Shown here: one piece after another, positions 32,901 to 41,645 of the stretch
Layout: the number at the start of each line of letters is the position of its first letter
How positions within the stretch are numbered: the first letter of the stretch is position 1
Source: Castellaniella sp035707805
GTDB lineage: Bacteria; Pseudomonadota; Gammaproteobacteria; Burkholderiales; Burkholderiaceae_B
NCBI GenBank assembly: GCA_035707805.1
Contig: DASSTS010000010.1
Location: 1-64,000 of the forward strand
Direction of reading: 5' to 3'
Length of the DNA stretch: 64,000 bases
Made by a program: the position numbers and the translations under genes
The notes under the pieces: model-generated
The model's input: only the letters and a program-made list of their open reading frames with translations
The model's database searches: none
Told to the model about the DNA's origin: nothing

Positions 32901-33907
32901 CGGACGCCGCCGCACCGGTCCTCGACATCCGCGACCTGAGCCTGGAGTTCCCCGTCTTCGGCGGCGCCGTGCGGGCGCTCAACGGCGTCAGCCTCCAGGT
33001 CATGCCCGGCGAGACCGTGGGCGTGGTGGGCGAATCCGGCTCGGGCAAGTCCGTGACGGCGATGGCGGCCCTGCGGCTGCTGCCGCCCGGGGCCTACCGC
33101 GTGAGGGGCGGCAGCCTGCGCCTGATGGGCGAGGACGTGCTGGCCGCGCCGGAGGCCCGGATGCGGCGCTGGCGCGGCCGCCGCGCCGCGATGATCTTCC
33201 AGGAGCCCATGACGGCCCTGAATCCCACGCGCCGCGTCGGCGACCAGTTGAGCGGCGTGCTGCGCACCCATCACGCGCTGGACCGGCGCCAGGCGCGCGA
33301 CCGTGCCGAGGCGCTGCTGCGCGACATGATGATTCCCGATCCGGCGCAGGTGCTGCGCGCCTATCCCTTCGAATTGTCGGGCGGCATGCGGCAGCGCGTC
33401 ATGGTGGCGATGGCGTTTTCCTGCGACCCGGCCCTGCTGATCGCCGACGAGCCGACCACCGCGCTGGACGTGACCGTGCAGCGCCAGGTGCTGCAGCTGC
33501 TGCGCGGCAAGGCGCGCGAGCGCGGCGCCGCCATCCTGTTCATCACCCACGACATGGCCGTGGTGTCTCAATGCTGCGACCGGGTGTACGTGATGTACGC
33601 CGGCACGGTGGTCGAAGAGGGGCCGACTGCGCGCGTGCTGGGCGCTCCGCGCCATCCCTATACCCGGGGCCTGCTGGATGGCCTGCCCGAGCGTGCGGCG
33701 CCTGGCGTGCCGCTGGCGGCGATTCCCGGTCAGGTGCCGGACATGCGCCGGCCGCCCCAGGGCTGCGTGTTCGCCGACCGCTGCGCCCGTGCCGACGCGC
33801 AATGCCGCCAGACGCCGCTCCTGCGGGCGGCGCCGGACGATCCCGATCGCCGGCTGGCCTGCTGGCATCCGCTGGACGCCCCCGACGACGGGGAGGGATC
33901 GCCATGA
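32897..33907 (+). CDS. ddpD: Dipeptide ABC transporter ATP-binding protein (DppD type)
   Basis: Encodes 336 residues. Walker A GESGSGKS lies near residues 44-51, the ABC signature LSGGMRQR near 161-168 and Walker B LLIADEPTTALD near 180-191. The C-terminal oligopeptide-transporter extension with GCVFADRCARADAQC, a cysteine cluster seen in DppD-type ATPases, is present. The ATG overlaps the preceding stop codon (ATGA), and the end overlaps the second ATPase gene. Confidence 0.93.
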   Translation: MTDAAAPVLDIRDLSLEFPVFGGAVRALNGVSLQVMPGETVGVVGESGSGKSVTAMAALRLLPPGAYRVRGGSLRLMGEDVLAAPEARMRRWRGRRAAMIFQEPMTALNPTRRVGDQLSGVLRTHHALDRRQARDRAEALLRDMMIPDPAQVLRAYPFELSGGMRQRVMVAMAFSCDPALLIADEPTTALDVTVQRQVLQLLRGKARERGAAILFITHDMAVVSQCCDRVYVMYAGTVVEEGPTARVLGAPRHPYTRGLLDGLPERAAPGVPLAAIPGQVPDMRRPPQGCVFADRCARADAQCRQTPLLRAAPDDPDRRLACWHPLDAPDDGEGSP

Positions 33908-34890
33908 CGGTGTTGGAGGCCCGGGATCTTCATGTGCGCTTTCCGGTCGCCCGCGACTGGCGCGGCCGGGCGGTGCGCCACGCCCATGCCCTCAACGGCG
34001 TCGACCTGCGAATCGAGCCGGGCGAGGTTTTCGGCGTGGTGGGGGAATCGGGATGCGGCAAGAGCACGCTGGCGTCCGTGCTGATGGGTCTGCTGCCGCC
34101 GACCGAGGGCACGCTGCGGCGCCTGCCGCGCGCCGACGGCCGGGAGACCGACGTGCAGATCGTGTTCCAGGATCCCCAGTCCTCGCTGGATCCCCGCCTG
34201 CCCGCCTGGAAGGTCATCGTCGAGCCGCTGGTCGCCCGGCGTGGGCGCGTCGCCGGGCCCCGGCCGGGCACCGCCGCGCTGCGGGCACGCGCGGCCGAAC
34301 TCGCGGTGCAGGTGGGCCTGCGTCCCGAGCACCTGGATCGCTACGTGCATGAGTTCTCCGGCGGCCAGCGCCAGCGGATCGCCATTGCGCGCGCACTGGC
34401 CCCGGATCCCGACGTCATCGTGCTCGACGAGCCCACGTCCGCGCTGGACGTCTCCGTGCAGGCGCAGATCCTGAACCTGCTGCAGGACCTGCGCCGCGCC
34501 CGCGGCCTCGCCTACGTGCTGATCTCGCACAACGTATCGGTGGTGCGCCATCTGTGCGACCGCGTGGCGGTCATGTACCTGGGGCAGATCGTGGAGCAGG
34601 GACCGGCGGCCGAGGTGCTGGAATTCCCGCGCCATCCCTACACCCGGGAACTGCTGGACGCGGTGCCCCGCCTGGACCGGCCCTGGGGCGAAGAGGCCCC
34701 GGCCCCCCCGGTGGAGCTGCCCGGCAACCGCAGCCTGCCCCGGGGCTGCTTCTATCGCGACCGCTGCGCCTGGGCGACGGCGGGCTGCGAACAGCCCCAG
34801 GCGCTGCTGCCGGGCGGACCGGCCGCCCCGGACCATCTGTTCCGCTGCCATGTGGCGCGGGCCCGCTGCGCCTCGAACGAATCAGGCTGA
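33904..34890 (+). CDS. ddpF: Dipeptide ABC transporter ATP-binding protein (DppF type)
   Basis: Encodes 328 residues. Walker A GESGCGKST is near residues 48-56, the signature FSGGQRQR near 150-157 and Walker B VIVLDEPTSALDVS near 172-185. The C-terminal GCFYRDRCAWATAGC cluster matches DppF/OppF proteins. It is the last gene of the ddpX-ddpF unit. Its 3' end overlaps the convergent MFS gene by nine bases and no terminator is visible. Confidence 0.93.
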   Translation: MTVLEARDLHVRFPVARDWRGRAVRHAHALNGVDLRIEPGEVFGVVGESGCGKSTLASVLMGLLPPTEGTLRRLPRADGRETDVQIVFQDPQSSLDPRLPAWKVIVEPLVARRGRVAGPRPGTAALRARAAELAVQVGLRPEHLDRYVHEFSGGQRQRIAIARALAPDPDVIVLDEPTSALDVSVQAQILNLLQDLRRARGLAYVLISHNVSVVRHLCDRVAVMYLGQIVEQGPAAEVLEFPRHPYTRELLDAVPRLDRPWGEEAPAPPVELPGNRSLPRGCFYRDRCAWATAGCEQPQALLPGGPAAPDHLFRCHVARARCASNESG

Positions 34891-36105
34891 GGGCGGGCCT
34901 GCGTGCCGCAGGCCGCCGGTGTCTTCGCCGGCTGCCGGCTGCGGCTGGCGCCGGCGCAGCGCCATCATCAGGGCGAGGGACGTCAAGACCAGGAGGGCGG
35001 ACAGCCAGGGCAGGGAGGCCAGCCCCAGCGCCTGGGTGGCGAGCCCCCCCAGCGCGGCGCCCGAGGCGATGCCCAACTGCATGCAGGACTGGTTCAGGCC
35101 GACCAGCACGCCCTGGGCGTCGGGGGCGAGCGCCGCCGCCCGGACCTGCTGCGACGGGCCCGAAGCCCAGGCCGCCACGGACCACAACACCAGGATGAGC
35201 CCCACGGCCGCCAGGGAACCCGCGGGGACCGCCAGCGCGGCCAGCCCCATGAGCGCCAGGAAACCGGCCTGGAGGATCTTGGAGATCACGAGCGTCGAGT
35301 GATACCCGTGGCGGTCGGTGTGGCCGCCGCCCAGCCGCGAGCCGGCCAGACTGGCGATGCCGAAGGCCAGCAGCAGAGGACTGACCCATGCGCCGGGCAC
35401 GTGCCAGACCTGGATCAGGTAGGGCGCGAGATAGCTGTAGGTCACGACGTATCCGGCCATCCACAGCACGGTGACCAGCAGGCCGCCGGCCACGGCCGGG
35501 CGTTTCAGCAAGGCCGCCTGGGCGCGCAGCGGGATGGTGGCCGCGGGACTCAGGGCGGGCAGGGCGAATCGCTGGCCCAGCGCGACGGCCAGGCTCAACG
35601 CGCCGACCATGGGAAAGACGGCATGCCAGCCCAGCCGCAGCGCGATCTCGCGTCCGACGGGCACGGCGATGATGAGGGACGCCGTGAAGCCCATGATGAC
35701 GGTGGCGATGGCCCGCCCCTGGCGCTCGCGGCCGGCCAGCGTGGCCGCCGTGGACAGGGCCGTGACCACCGCGGTGCCGCCCGACAGCGCCTGCAGCACG
35801 CGCACCGGCACGAAGGTCCAGAAGTCATGGACGAGCAGCGTCAGGCCGCTGGCGCACGCATACACGACCATGGCGCCGATCAGCACCGTGCGCCGTCCGA
35901 TGCGGCTTGTCAGCGCCACCGCGACGGGCACGCACAGGCCGTACACCAGGGCGTAGAGCGTGATCAGCTGCCCCGTGACCTCGATGGGCGCGCCCAGGCC
36001 CCGGGACACGAGATCCAGGATACCCGCCAGGATGTATTCGTTGGCCCCCGCGACGAAGGTCGTCAGCGCCAGGAGCAGGATCTGATAGTGGGAAGAGATC
36101 TTCAT
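34882..36105 (-). CDS. MFS transporter (DHA1/AraJ-like exporter)
   Basis: Encodes 407 residues with about twelve hydrophobic segments. The N-terminal half shows LTTFVAGANEYILAGILDLVSRGLG and the motif A-like loop LTSRIGRRTVLIGAM near residue 65, typical of DHA1 drug/sugar exporters of the AraJ/YdhP kind. It follows an ArsR-family regulator on the same strand by 72 bases, so it is probably the regulator's target and handles a small toxic or signal molecule. The substrate is not evident. Confidence 0.82.
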   Translation of the reverse strand: MKISSHYQILLLALTTFVAGANEYILAGILDLVSRGLGAPIEVTGQLITLYALVYGLCVPVAVALTSRIGRRTVLIGAMVVYACASGLTLLVHDFWTFVPVRVLQALSGGTAVVTALSTAATLAGRERQGRAIATVIMGFTASLIIAVPVGREIALRLGWHAVFPMVGALSLAVALGQRFALPALSPAATIPLRAQAALLKRPAVAGGLLVTVLWMAGYVVTYSYLAPYLIQVWHVPGAWVSPLLLAFGIASLAGSRLGGGHTDRHGYHSTLVISKILQAGFLALMGLAALAVPAGSLAAVGLILVLWSVAAWASGPSQQVRAAALAPDAQGVLVGLNQSCMQLGIASGAALGGLATQALGLASLPWLSALLVLTSLALMMALRRRQPQPAAGEDTGGLRHAGPPSA

Positions 36106-36177
36106 GATTACATATCTATGATTTGGAATTTGTCGATATATGGACGCGCAAACCCGCCGTGAAAAAAGGGGCGCCGG

Positions 36178-36480
36178 CTAGAGTTCGTGGAGGATGGCGG
36201 AGGCCACCGCGGCCACTGCCTCGTCGTCGCGCTTGTACAGGGTGTATTTCCCGACCCGCACGGCCCTGACCAGGCCCGCGTCGCGCAACATCGACATGTA
36301 GGTCGAGGCCGTGGACTGGTTGACGCCCAGCATGGCCGAGATCTGCAACACGCAGACGCCGTCGGCCACCGGGTCGATGCCGTCGGCGGGGGTGAAGTGC
36401 GCGCCCGGGTCGCGCATGGCGGACATCACGGTGCGCCGGTGCGGATTGTCGAGCGCCTTGAGGGCCAGGTCCAGGTTCAT
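36178..36480 (-). CDS. ArsR-family winged-helix transcriptional regulator
   Basis: Encodes 100 residues from the ATG at 36480. The fold is a single winged helix: LALKALDNPHRRTVMSAM, then VCVLQISAMLGVNQSTASTYMSMLRDAGLVRAVRVGKYTLYKRDD, in which the recognition helix is MLGVNQSTASTYMSML. It lacks the classical ELCVCDL metal site, so it may sense something other than arsenic or a metal. The AT-rich stretches before this gene and before the MFS gene share CGATAT-containing words (AATTGCGATATG and AATTTGTCGATATATG), which could be its operator, hinting at autoregulation and exporter control. Confidence 0.82.
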   Translation of the reverse strand: MNLDLALKALDNPHRRTVMSAMRDPGAHFTPADGIDPVADGVCVLQISAMLGVNQSTASTYMSMLRDAGLVRAVRVGKYTLYKRDDEAVAAVASAILHEL

Positions 36481-36554
36481 GCGCCCATGATAAACGACAT
36501 ATCGCAATTTATCAATTCGTTGACCGGCGGAACCCGGGGCGGGGTAAAGCCCCG

Positions 36555-38324
36555 TCAGTGGTCGAAATGCAGCTTCAGGTAAGCGCCGTCCCCGCGCCGG
36601 TCGGACTGCAAGCGGTCGGCCAGCCGCCTCAGCATCGCCTGCGAGACCCCGTCCAGCGTCTGGCTGAGCGCCTGCTGGAACGCGTCCTCGTCCATGTCGA
36701 GCAGATCCGTGGCGGCGCCCGCGGGCGCCGCGATCAGGCTCAGGGGGGCGCCATCGTGGATCAGTTCGATGTCCAGGTTGAATTCGTCGAAGCTGCCTTG
36801 CACGCCCTCGATCCGGCGGCCGCCGGCCTGGATGGCCTCGGCCGCCTCCAGGGCGGCCTGGGCCGCGCGGCGCACGACGTCGCGCCGGGCGCTCCAGCCG
36901 GCGCCCTGCGCCTCGACGAAGTCCACGATGGCCTGGGGCAGGTCCTGCGCACGCTGTCCGGCGTCGAAGGACTGCCGGGCCCGCCGGGACGTGCCCAGGC
37001 GAAACAGCAGGTTCAGGCCGATGGCGCTGAGCCCGGCGACGATGATGCCGTTGCCGGCCATCATGCGCATGGATTCGGGCGCGAGTTCCGCCAGTTGCGG
37101 CACGAAGATCACGCCGATTCCCAGGACGAAGGACAGGCCGATCATGAACAGGCCGCGGGCGTCCAGGGCGCGCGAGGCGATCAGCTCGATGCCGGAGACG
37201 ATCAGGTAGGCGGCGGCATAGACCTCGATGGCGCCGATGACGGCCACCGGCATCAGGGTCAGCGCCAGCGAGACTTGCGGCAGGAAGGCGGCCGCCGCCA
37301 GCGCCGCCGCGACCAGCAGGCCGATCCAGCGCGACGAGGAACGGCTGATGTGCGCCAGCGCGATATTGGCCGATGAAATCGCGCCGGGCAGGGCGCCCAG
37401 CCAGGCGGACAGGAAATTCCCCAGCCCGCACGCGCGCATGCCGCCGGCGACCATCTTCATGTCAGGGCGGTGCCAGTCGTCGTCGTTCATCTTGTGCATC
37501 AGCACCACGCAGCCGAACACGTCGAGCTGGGTCATGAGCGCCAGAACTGCGACGGCCAGCAGGATCCCGGGGTCGACGCCGAAGTCGGGCAGCGGCGGAT
37601 GCGGCAGGCCGAAGACCGGCGCGCTCGCCAGGGCGTCGAGGCCGTGCAGCTTGCCCAGCCAGGCCGACAGCAGGATCCCCGTGACCAGGCCGGCCAGCAG
37701 CGCGAAGAGTTTGGCGCGTTGGCTGCCCCAGATGGACAGGCCCATGATGACGGCCAGGGTGGCAGCCCCGATCAGCAGGTTGCCGCGGTCCAGCCGGCCG
37801 CCGTCGGACAGGCCGCTGACGTGGTGCAGCGCCGGCGCGATCAGGGACAGGCCCGCGACGCAGACCACGATGCCGGCGACGGTGGGCGGCAGCAGGCTGC
37901 GCAGGTGCGGCACCAGCCATCCCGCCCCCATCGCCACGATGCCGTTGACCACGCCGACCATCACCAGTCCGCCCAGGCCGTACTGGCCCGCCAGCATGCC
38001 CGAGAGCACCACCAGCAGGGGATCGGGCATGTGGATCAGCAGCATGCCCGATCCCAGGCGTCCGCCCCAGGACTGAAGGAAGGTGGAGACCGCCATGCCC
38101 AGGATCGTGGCGGTGATCATGGTCTGGGTCTGTTCCGCATCGAGGCCGCCGATGCGGGCGGCGGCCAGCACGTAGGCGATCAGGGCCAGGGCGGTCGCCA
38201 GATGCTGCAGGGCCAGGCCCGCCAGCGTCGGCGCCGGCGGCCTTTCGTCGGACGCATAGAGCAGTTCGCGTGGACGCTTGAATGCTGGCAGGGCGGGCAG
38301 TCTGATTCGGGAGACGTTGGGCAT
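36555..38324 (-). CDS. NCS2-family nucleobase permease with soluble C-terminal domain
   Basis: Encodes 589 residues. Residues about 40-440 are the 14-helix NCS2 core (purine/xanthine/uracil or ascorbate permeases): LALQHLATALALIAYVLAAARIGGL near residue 38, LPPTVAGIVVCVAGLSLI near 145 and an MAGNGIIVAGLSAIGLNLLF stretch near 420. From about residue 445 there is an extra 145-residue soluble region with FDEFNLDIELIHDGAPLSL and a terminal GDGAYLKLHFDH. That region is loosely like the end strands of a GHKL/anti-sigma ATPase fold, but lacks a clear nucleotide-binding Asn. Ordinary NCS2 proteins end near the core. Substrate unknown. It follows the SDR at 38.4 kb by 57 bases on the same strand. Confidence 0.8.
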   Translation of the reverse strand: MPNVSRIRLPALPAFKRPRELLYASDERPPAPTLAGLALQHLATALALIAYVLAAARIGGLDAEQTQTMITATILGMAVSTFLQSWGGRLGSGMLLIHMPDPLLVVLSGMLAGQYGLGGLVMVGVVNGIVAMGAGWLVPHLRSLLPPTVAGIVVCVAGLSLIAPALHHVSGLSDGGRLDRGNLLIGAATLAVIMGLSIWGSQRAKLFALLAGLVTGILLSAWLGKLHGLDALASAPVFGLPHPPLPDFGVDPGILLAVAVLALMTQLDVFGCVVLMHKMNDDDWHRPDMKMVAGGMRACGLGNFLSAWLGALPGAISSANIALAHISRSSSRWIGLLVAAALAAAAFLPQVSLALTLMPVAVIGAIEVYAAAYLIVSGIELIASRALDARGLFMIGLSFVLGIGVIFVPQLAELAPESMRMMAGNGIIVAGLSAIGLNLLFRLGTSRRARQSFDAGQRAQDLPQAIVDFVEAQGAGWSARRDVVRRAAQAALEAAEAIQAGGRRIEGVQGSFDEFNLDIELIHDGAPLSLIAAPAGAATDLLDMDEDAFQQALSQTLDGVSQAMLRRLADRLQSDRRGDGAYLKLHFDH

Positions 38325-38381
38325 CGGCTTGATCGGGTGGATGTCCTGGTATGGGTCCGGCGATTGTATCCGCAGCGCCCC

Positions 38382-39149
38382 CTAGAGTCCCCCGGCGCAG
38401 GCCAGGGTCGTCCCCGTGACGTAGGAGGCCGCCGGCGAGGCCAGCCAGACGATGGCCTCCGCGATCTCGGCGGGCTCGGCCAGCCGACCCATCGGGATCC
38501 GCGGCGCGACGCGCGCGGGCCGGTCGGGCTCGCCGGCGGCCGCGTGGATGTCGGTCAGGGTGCTGCCCGGGGCGAGGCCGCAGACCCGGATGCCTTCGGC
38601 GGCGACCTCCTTGGCCAGGCCCAGGGTGAAAGCCTCTATCGCGGCCTTGCTGGCGGCGTAATGGACATATTCGCCGGGGCTGCCCGTCCGGGCGGCGATC
38701 GAGGAAACGTTGACGATCACGCCGCGCACGCCATGGCGCCGAAAGCCGGCCAGGGCCTCGCGCGCGCACTGCATGGCGCCCAGCACGTTGACCCGGAACA
38801 CCTGCTCGATCATCTCGTCGCGGGTGTCCATGAAAGGCCCGATCGGGCCGGTGATGCCGGCGTTGTTGATCAGGCCGTGGAGCGGCCCGACCCGAGCGTC
38901 GATCTCCTGGAACATCTCCCGCACCTCGTCGCTGCGGCTCACGTCGGCCCGGATGATGGTGGCCTGGCGTCCCATCGCGCGGATCGATTCCGCCACGGCG
39001 GCGACCGCGGCCTCGTTGCGGGTATAGTTCAGGACGATGTCGCGGCCCGCGCGCGCCGCGGCCAGTGCCGTCGCCGCGCCGATGCCGCGGCCGGCGCCGG
39101 TGATGAGCAGGATGCCGGGCCGGGCGTTCTGCGGATGGGGGTCGTTCAT
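38382..39149 (-). CDS. SDR-family oxidoreductase (FabG-like)
   Basis: Encodes 255 residues from the ATG at 39149, which has a strong AGGAGGAT ribosome site. Cofactor loop TGAGRGIG is near residue 20, the NNAG motif (LINNAGITGPIG) near 95, and the catalytic triad region has VSSIA with HYAASK near 165, so Tyr and Lys are intact. It resembles glucose dehydrogenase/FabG-like reductases; the substrate is open. Located upstream of the NCS2 permease in the same direction, possibly one unit. Confidence 0.85.
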   Translation of the reverse strand: MNDPHPQNARPGILLITGAGRGIGAATALAAARAGRDIVLNYTRNEAAVAAVAESIRAMGRQATIIRADVSRSDEVREMFQEIDARVGPLHGLINNAGITGPIGPFMDTRDEMIEQVFRVNVLGAMQCAREALAGFRRHGVRGVIVNVSSIAARTGSPGEYVHYAASKAAIEAFTLGLAKEVAAEGIRVCGLAPGSTLTDIHAAAGEPDRPARVAPRIPMGRLAEPAEIAEAIVWLASPAASYVTGTTLACAGGL

Positions 39150-39285
39150 GGTCGGGGATCCTCCTGTGGTCGGGCCGGCCGCGTCGCAAAGGCCGGAACC
39201 TGAATCATAGGCTGCCGCAGGCACCGGCGGAACCGCGCATCGCGCCTGAAACCCGGCATTTCCCCGCCGACCACAAGAGAACTGC

Positions 39286-39888
39286 ATGAACGGCTTCATC
39301 TCCGGATTTTTCCTCGGGCTCGGTCTCATCGCCGCCATCGGCGCCCAGAACGCCTTCGTCCTGAAGCAAGGCCTGCAAAGGCGCCACGTGCTGGCCGTCT
39401 GCCTGACGTGCGCCTTGTCGGACATGGTCCTGATCAGCGCCGGCGTGGCGGGATTCGGCGCGCTGGTTGCGGCGGCGCCATCCATCCGGCTCGTCATGAC
39501 CTGGGCGGGCGCGCTCTTTCTCGCGGCCTATGCCCTGCGCAGTTTCCGGGCCGCCGTCGTCAACCGTTCCGCGCTGGACCCGGCGCAGGCCGGGACCAGC
39601 AGCCTGTCCACCACGATCGCCGCCTGCCTGGCCTTCACCTGGCTGAACCCGCACGTCTACCTCGACACGGTGGTGCTGCTGGGTTCGGTCTCCGCGAACT
39701 ACGGCCCCGACCGCTTCCGGTTCGGCCTGGGCGCGGTCACGGCGTCCTTCGTGTTCTTCTTCCTGCTGGGATACGGCGCGCGCCTGCTCAGGCCGCTGTT
39801 CGCCCGTCCCGGCGCCTGGCGCGTGCTGGATTTCCTGGTGGGGGTGGTGATGACGTTGCTGGCGGCAAAGCTGCTGATGTCGGTGTAG
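39286..39888 (+). CDS. LysE/ArgO-family amino-acid exporter
   Basis: Encodes 200 residues with about six membrane helices. The N-terminal GFFLGLGLIAAIGAQNAFVLKQGLQRRH contains the family hallmark GAQNAF, and LAFTWLNPHVYLDTVVLLGS near residue 115 is typical of LysE/ArgO. These proteins export lysine and arginine, including arginine analogues. It stands alone, divergent from the SDR gene. An Lrp-like regulator is encoded 2 kb away, but no link is visible. Confidence 0.88.
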   Translation: MNGFISGFFLGLGLIAAIGAQNAFVLKQGLQRRHVLAVCLTCALSDMVLISAGVAGFGALVAAAPSIRLVMTWAGALFLAAYALRSFRAAVVNRSALDPAQAGTSSLSTTIAACLAFTWLNPHVYLDTVVLLGSVSANYGPDRFRFGLGAVTASFVFFFLLGYGARLLRPLFARPGAWRVLDFLVGVVMTLLAAKLLMSV

Positions 39889-39981
39889 ACGCTCGCCCAT
39901 CGGTTTTTCCGATATCCCCATCGGATCTTTCCGTTTCTCCGGACCCTGGCGCCCCGGCGACACTGCCTGTGGCAATTCACT

Positions 39982-40737
39982 ATGGAATCGGAAGACATGA
40001 CACACCACATCGCAGGCGGACATGAAAAAGTCTTGATCATCGGCGGCAGTTCGGGGATGGGGATGGCGCTGGCCCGGCGCTGTCTGGATGCCGGGGCGGG
40101 CGTCACCATCGTGGGGCGCGCCACCGGCAAACTGGAGCACGCCCGGGAAGCGCTGCGAAGCCCTGAGGCGCTGGACACCCTCGTGGCCGATATCACGCAG
40201 GAGAACCAGGTCGAGGACATGTTCGATCGGGTGGGCGCAGTCGATCATATCGTCAGCACTGCCGCCGATATCCAGGGCGCATACGAGCTGTTGCCGTCGA
40301 TCGACCTGAAGGCGGCGCAGAAAGTCGTGGAAAGCAAATTCTACGGGCCGCTGCTCCTGGCCAAGCATGGCGCTCCCTGGCTTTCGGCGGGAGGATCCAT
40401 GACCTTCACCTCTGGCATCGCGGCCTATCGCCCGTCCGTAAGGGGCTCGGTTGTGGCCGCCGTGAACGCGGCGCTTGAAGGGCTTGTCCGGGCGCTGGCG
40501 ATCGAAATCGCACCCATCCGGGTCAATGCCGTCTCACCCGGCTGGGTCGACACGCCGATCTGGGCGTCCGTCGCCGGGGACAAGAAAGACGAGGCATTGA
40601 ACGCCATGGCGCAACGGTTGCCGGTCGGGCGGATCGGGCAGCCCGGCGACATTGCCGACGCCATCCGGTTCCTGATGGGCAATCGGTTTACGACAGGGAC
40701 GGTGCTGCATGTCGAGGGGGGCCATCGCCTGGTCTGA
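39982..40737 (+). CDS. SDR-superfamily protein lacking the catalytic Tyr-Lys pair
   Basis: Encodes 251 residues (246 if the ATG at 39997, with GGAAG before it, is used). A Rossmann nucleotide-binding loop GGSSGMGMALARRC lies near residue 21 and VSPGWVDTP near residue 185, both typical of SDRs. In the usual place of the YxxxK catalytic motif it reads GSVVAAVNAALEG, so Tyr is Val and Lys is Asn; the Ser of TFTSGIAAYRP is retained. It may be a non-catalytic binding protein or use another chemistry. The 3' end overlaps the convergent LysR gene by 50 bases. Confidence 0.8.
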   Translation: MESEDMTHHIAGGHEKVLIIGGSSGMGMALARRCLDAGAGVTIVGRATGKLEHAREALRSPEALDTLVADITQENQVEDMFDRVGAVDHIVSTAADIQGAYELLPSIDLKAAQKVVESKFYGPLLLAKHGAPWLSAGGSMTFTSGIAAYRPSVRGSVVAAVNAALEGLVRALAIEIAPIRVNAVSPGWVDTPIWASVAGDKKDEALNAMAQRLPVGRIGQPGDIADAIRFLMGNRFTTGTVLHVEGGHRLV

Positions 40738-41620
40738 CTGCCGCGACACTGCCGCTTGCCGCCGCCAGCAGGCGCTGGAGCGCGGGCGGCTGAACGCGTC
40801 GGCGGCGCCAGATCATGACGAGCAAGGCCGTGGGGGCGGGAGCAGGCCAATCCATTTCCAGGATTTCCCCGCGAGCCAGCGCATCGGCCACCGCCAGGCG
40901 CGGGACCAGCGCGAGCCCCGCGCCGGCCGCGACCAGGCGCGTGATTGCGCCGATGCTGCCGGCTTCGGCGGCGGGGCGGGGCGGATCCATGCCCGCCTTG
41001 GTGAAGGCGTCCTCGAATGCGCGCCGATAGACGCAGCCGAGTTCCGTCGCGACGAAGTCCATGGATGCCAGTGCGGCGAGGTCCGGTCCAACGGGGGGAC
41101 GTCCCGGGGCGGCGATCAGAACCATGGGCTCTTCCGACATGGATCGCGTCACGAATCGCTCATCGGCATCGCCTTTGTCCAGGCAGAAGACCACCTCGAC
41201 CTCGCCGTCTTCCAGGGCCCGCATCAATTCGCCGCTGCCGCCGATTTTCAGGCGGACCTGGATGTCTGCCTGAGCATTCCGGAAGCTCGCCAGCCAAGGC
41301 GCCAGTCTGGCGGCTGCGATGGTTTCCAGCGCGCCGATCGACAGCGACTGGGGCACAAGGCCGGCCGCAGCCTGCACCGCCTGGCGGGCTTCGCGGCCCA
41401 GGTCCAGGATTTCCCGCGCATAGGACTGCAGCATTTCGCCGGCGGGTGTCAATTCCAGGCCGTTCCGGGCGCGGGTGAAGAGGTTCGTTCCCAGGTCCGC
41501 TTCCAGGGACTGGATCTGGTCGCTTACGCTCGACTGTGCGAGATGGACATCCTCGGCTGCGCGAGTGATGTTCCGGCTGCGAGCGACTGCAAGAAAGGTT
41601 CTCAAGAGTCTGGGATGCAT
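40688..41620 (-). CDS. LysR-family transcriptional regulator
   Basis: Encodes 310 residues. The N-terminal winged helix (LLRTFLAVARSRNITRAAEDVHLAQSSVSDQIQSLEADLG) is typical of LysR. The two-lobed effector domain begins near residue 90 (LSIGALETIAAARLAPWLASF). The gene has no divergent partner: it follows the Lrp gene on the same strand by 25 bases. The most likely target is the convergent SDR or its surroundings, but that is guesswork. The last 30 residues are Pro/Arg-rich and extend past the usual end, overlapping the SDR gene. Confidence 0.9.
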   Translation of the reverse strand: MHPRLLRTFLAVARSRNITRAAEDVHLAQSSVSDQIQSLEADLGTNLFTRARNGLELTPAGEMLQSYAREILDLGREARQAVQAAAGLVPQSLSIGALETIAAARLAPWLASFRNAQADIQVRLKIGGSGELMRALEDGEVEVVFCLDKGDADERFVTRSMSEEPMVLIAAPGRPPVGPDLAALASMDFVATELGCVYRRAFEDAFTKAGMDPPRPAAEAGSIGAITRLVAAGAGLALVPRLAVADALARGEILEMDWPAPAPTALLVMIWRRRRVQPPALQRLLAAASGSVAAVRPGDGPPRHAAPSLS

Positions 41621-41645
41621 CGGCGTCCTTTGTATGAGCGGCTTC

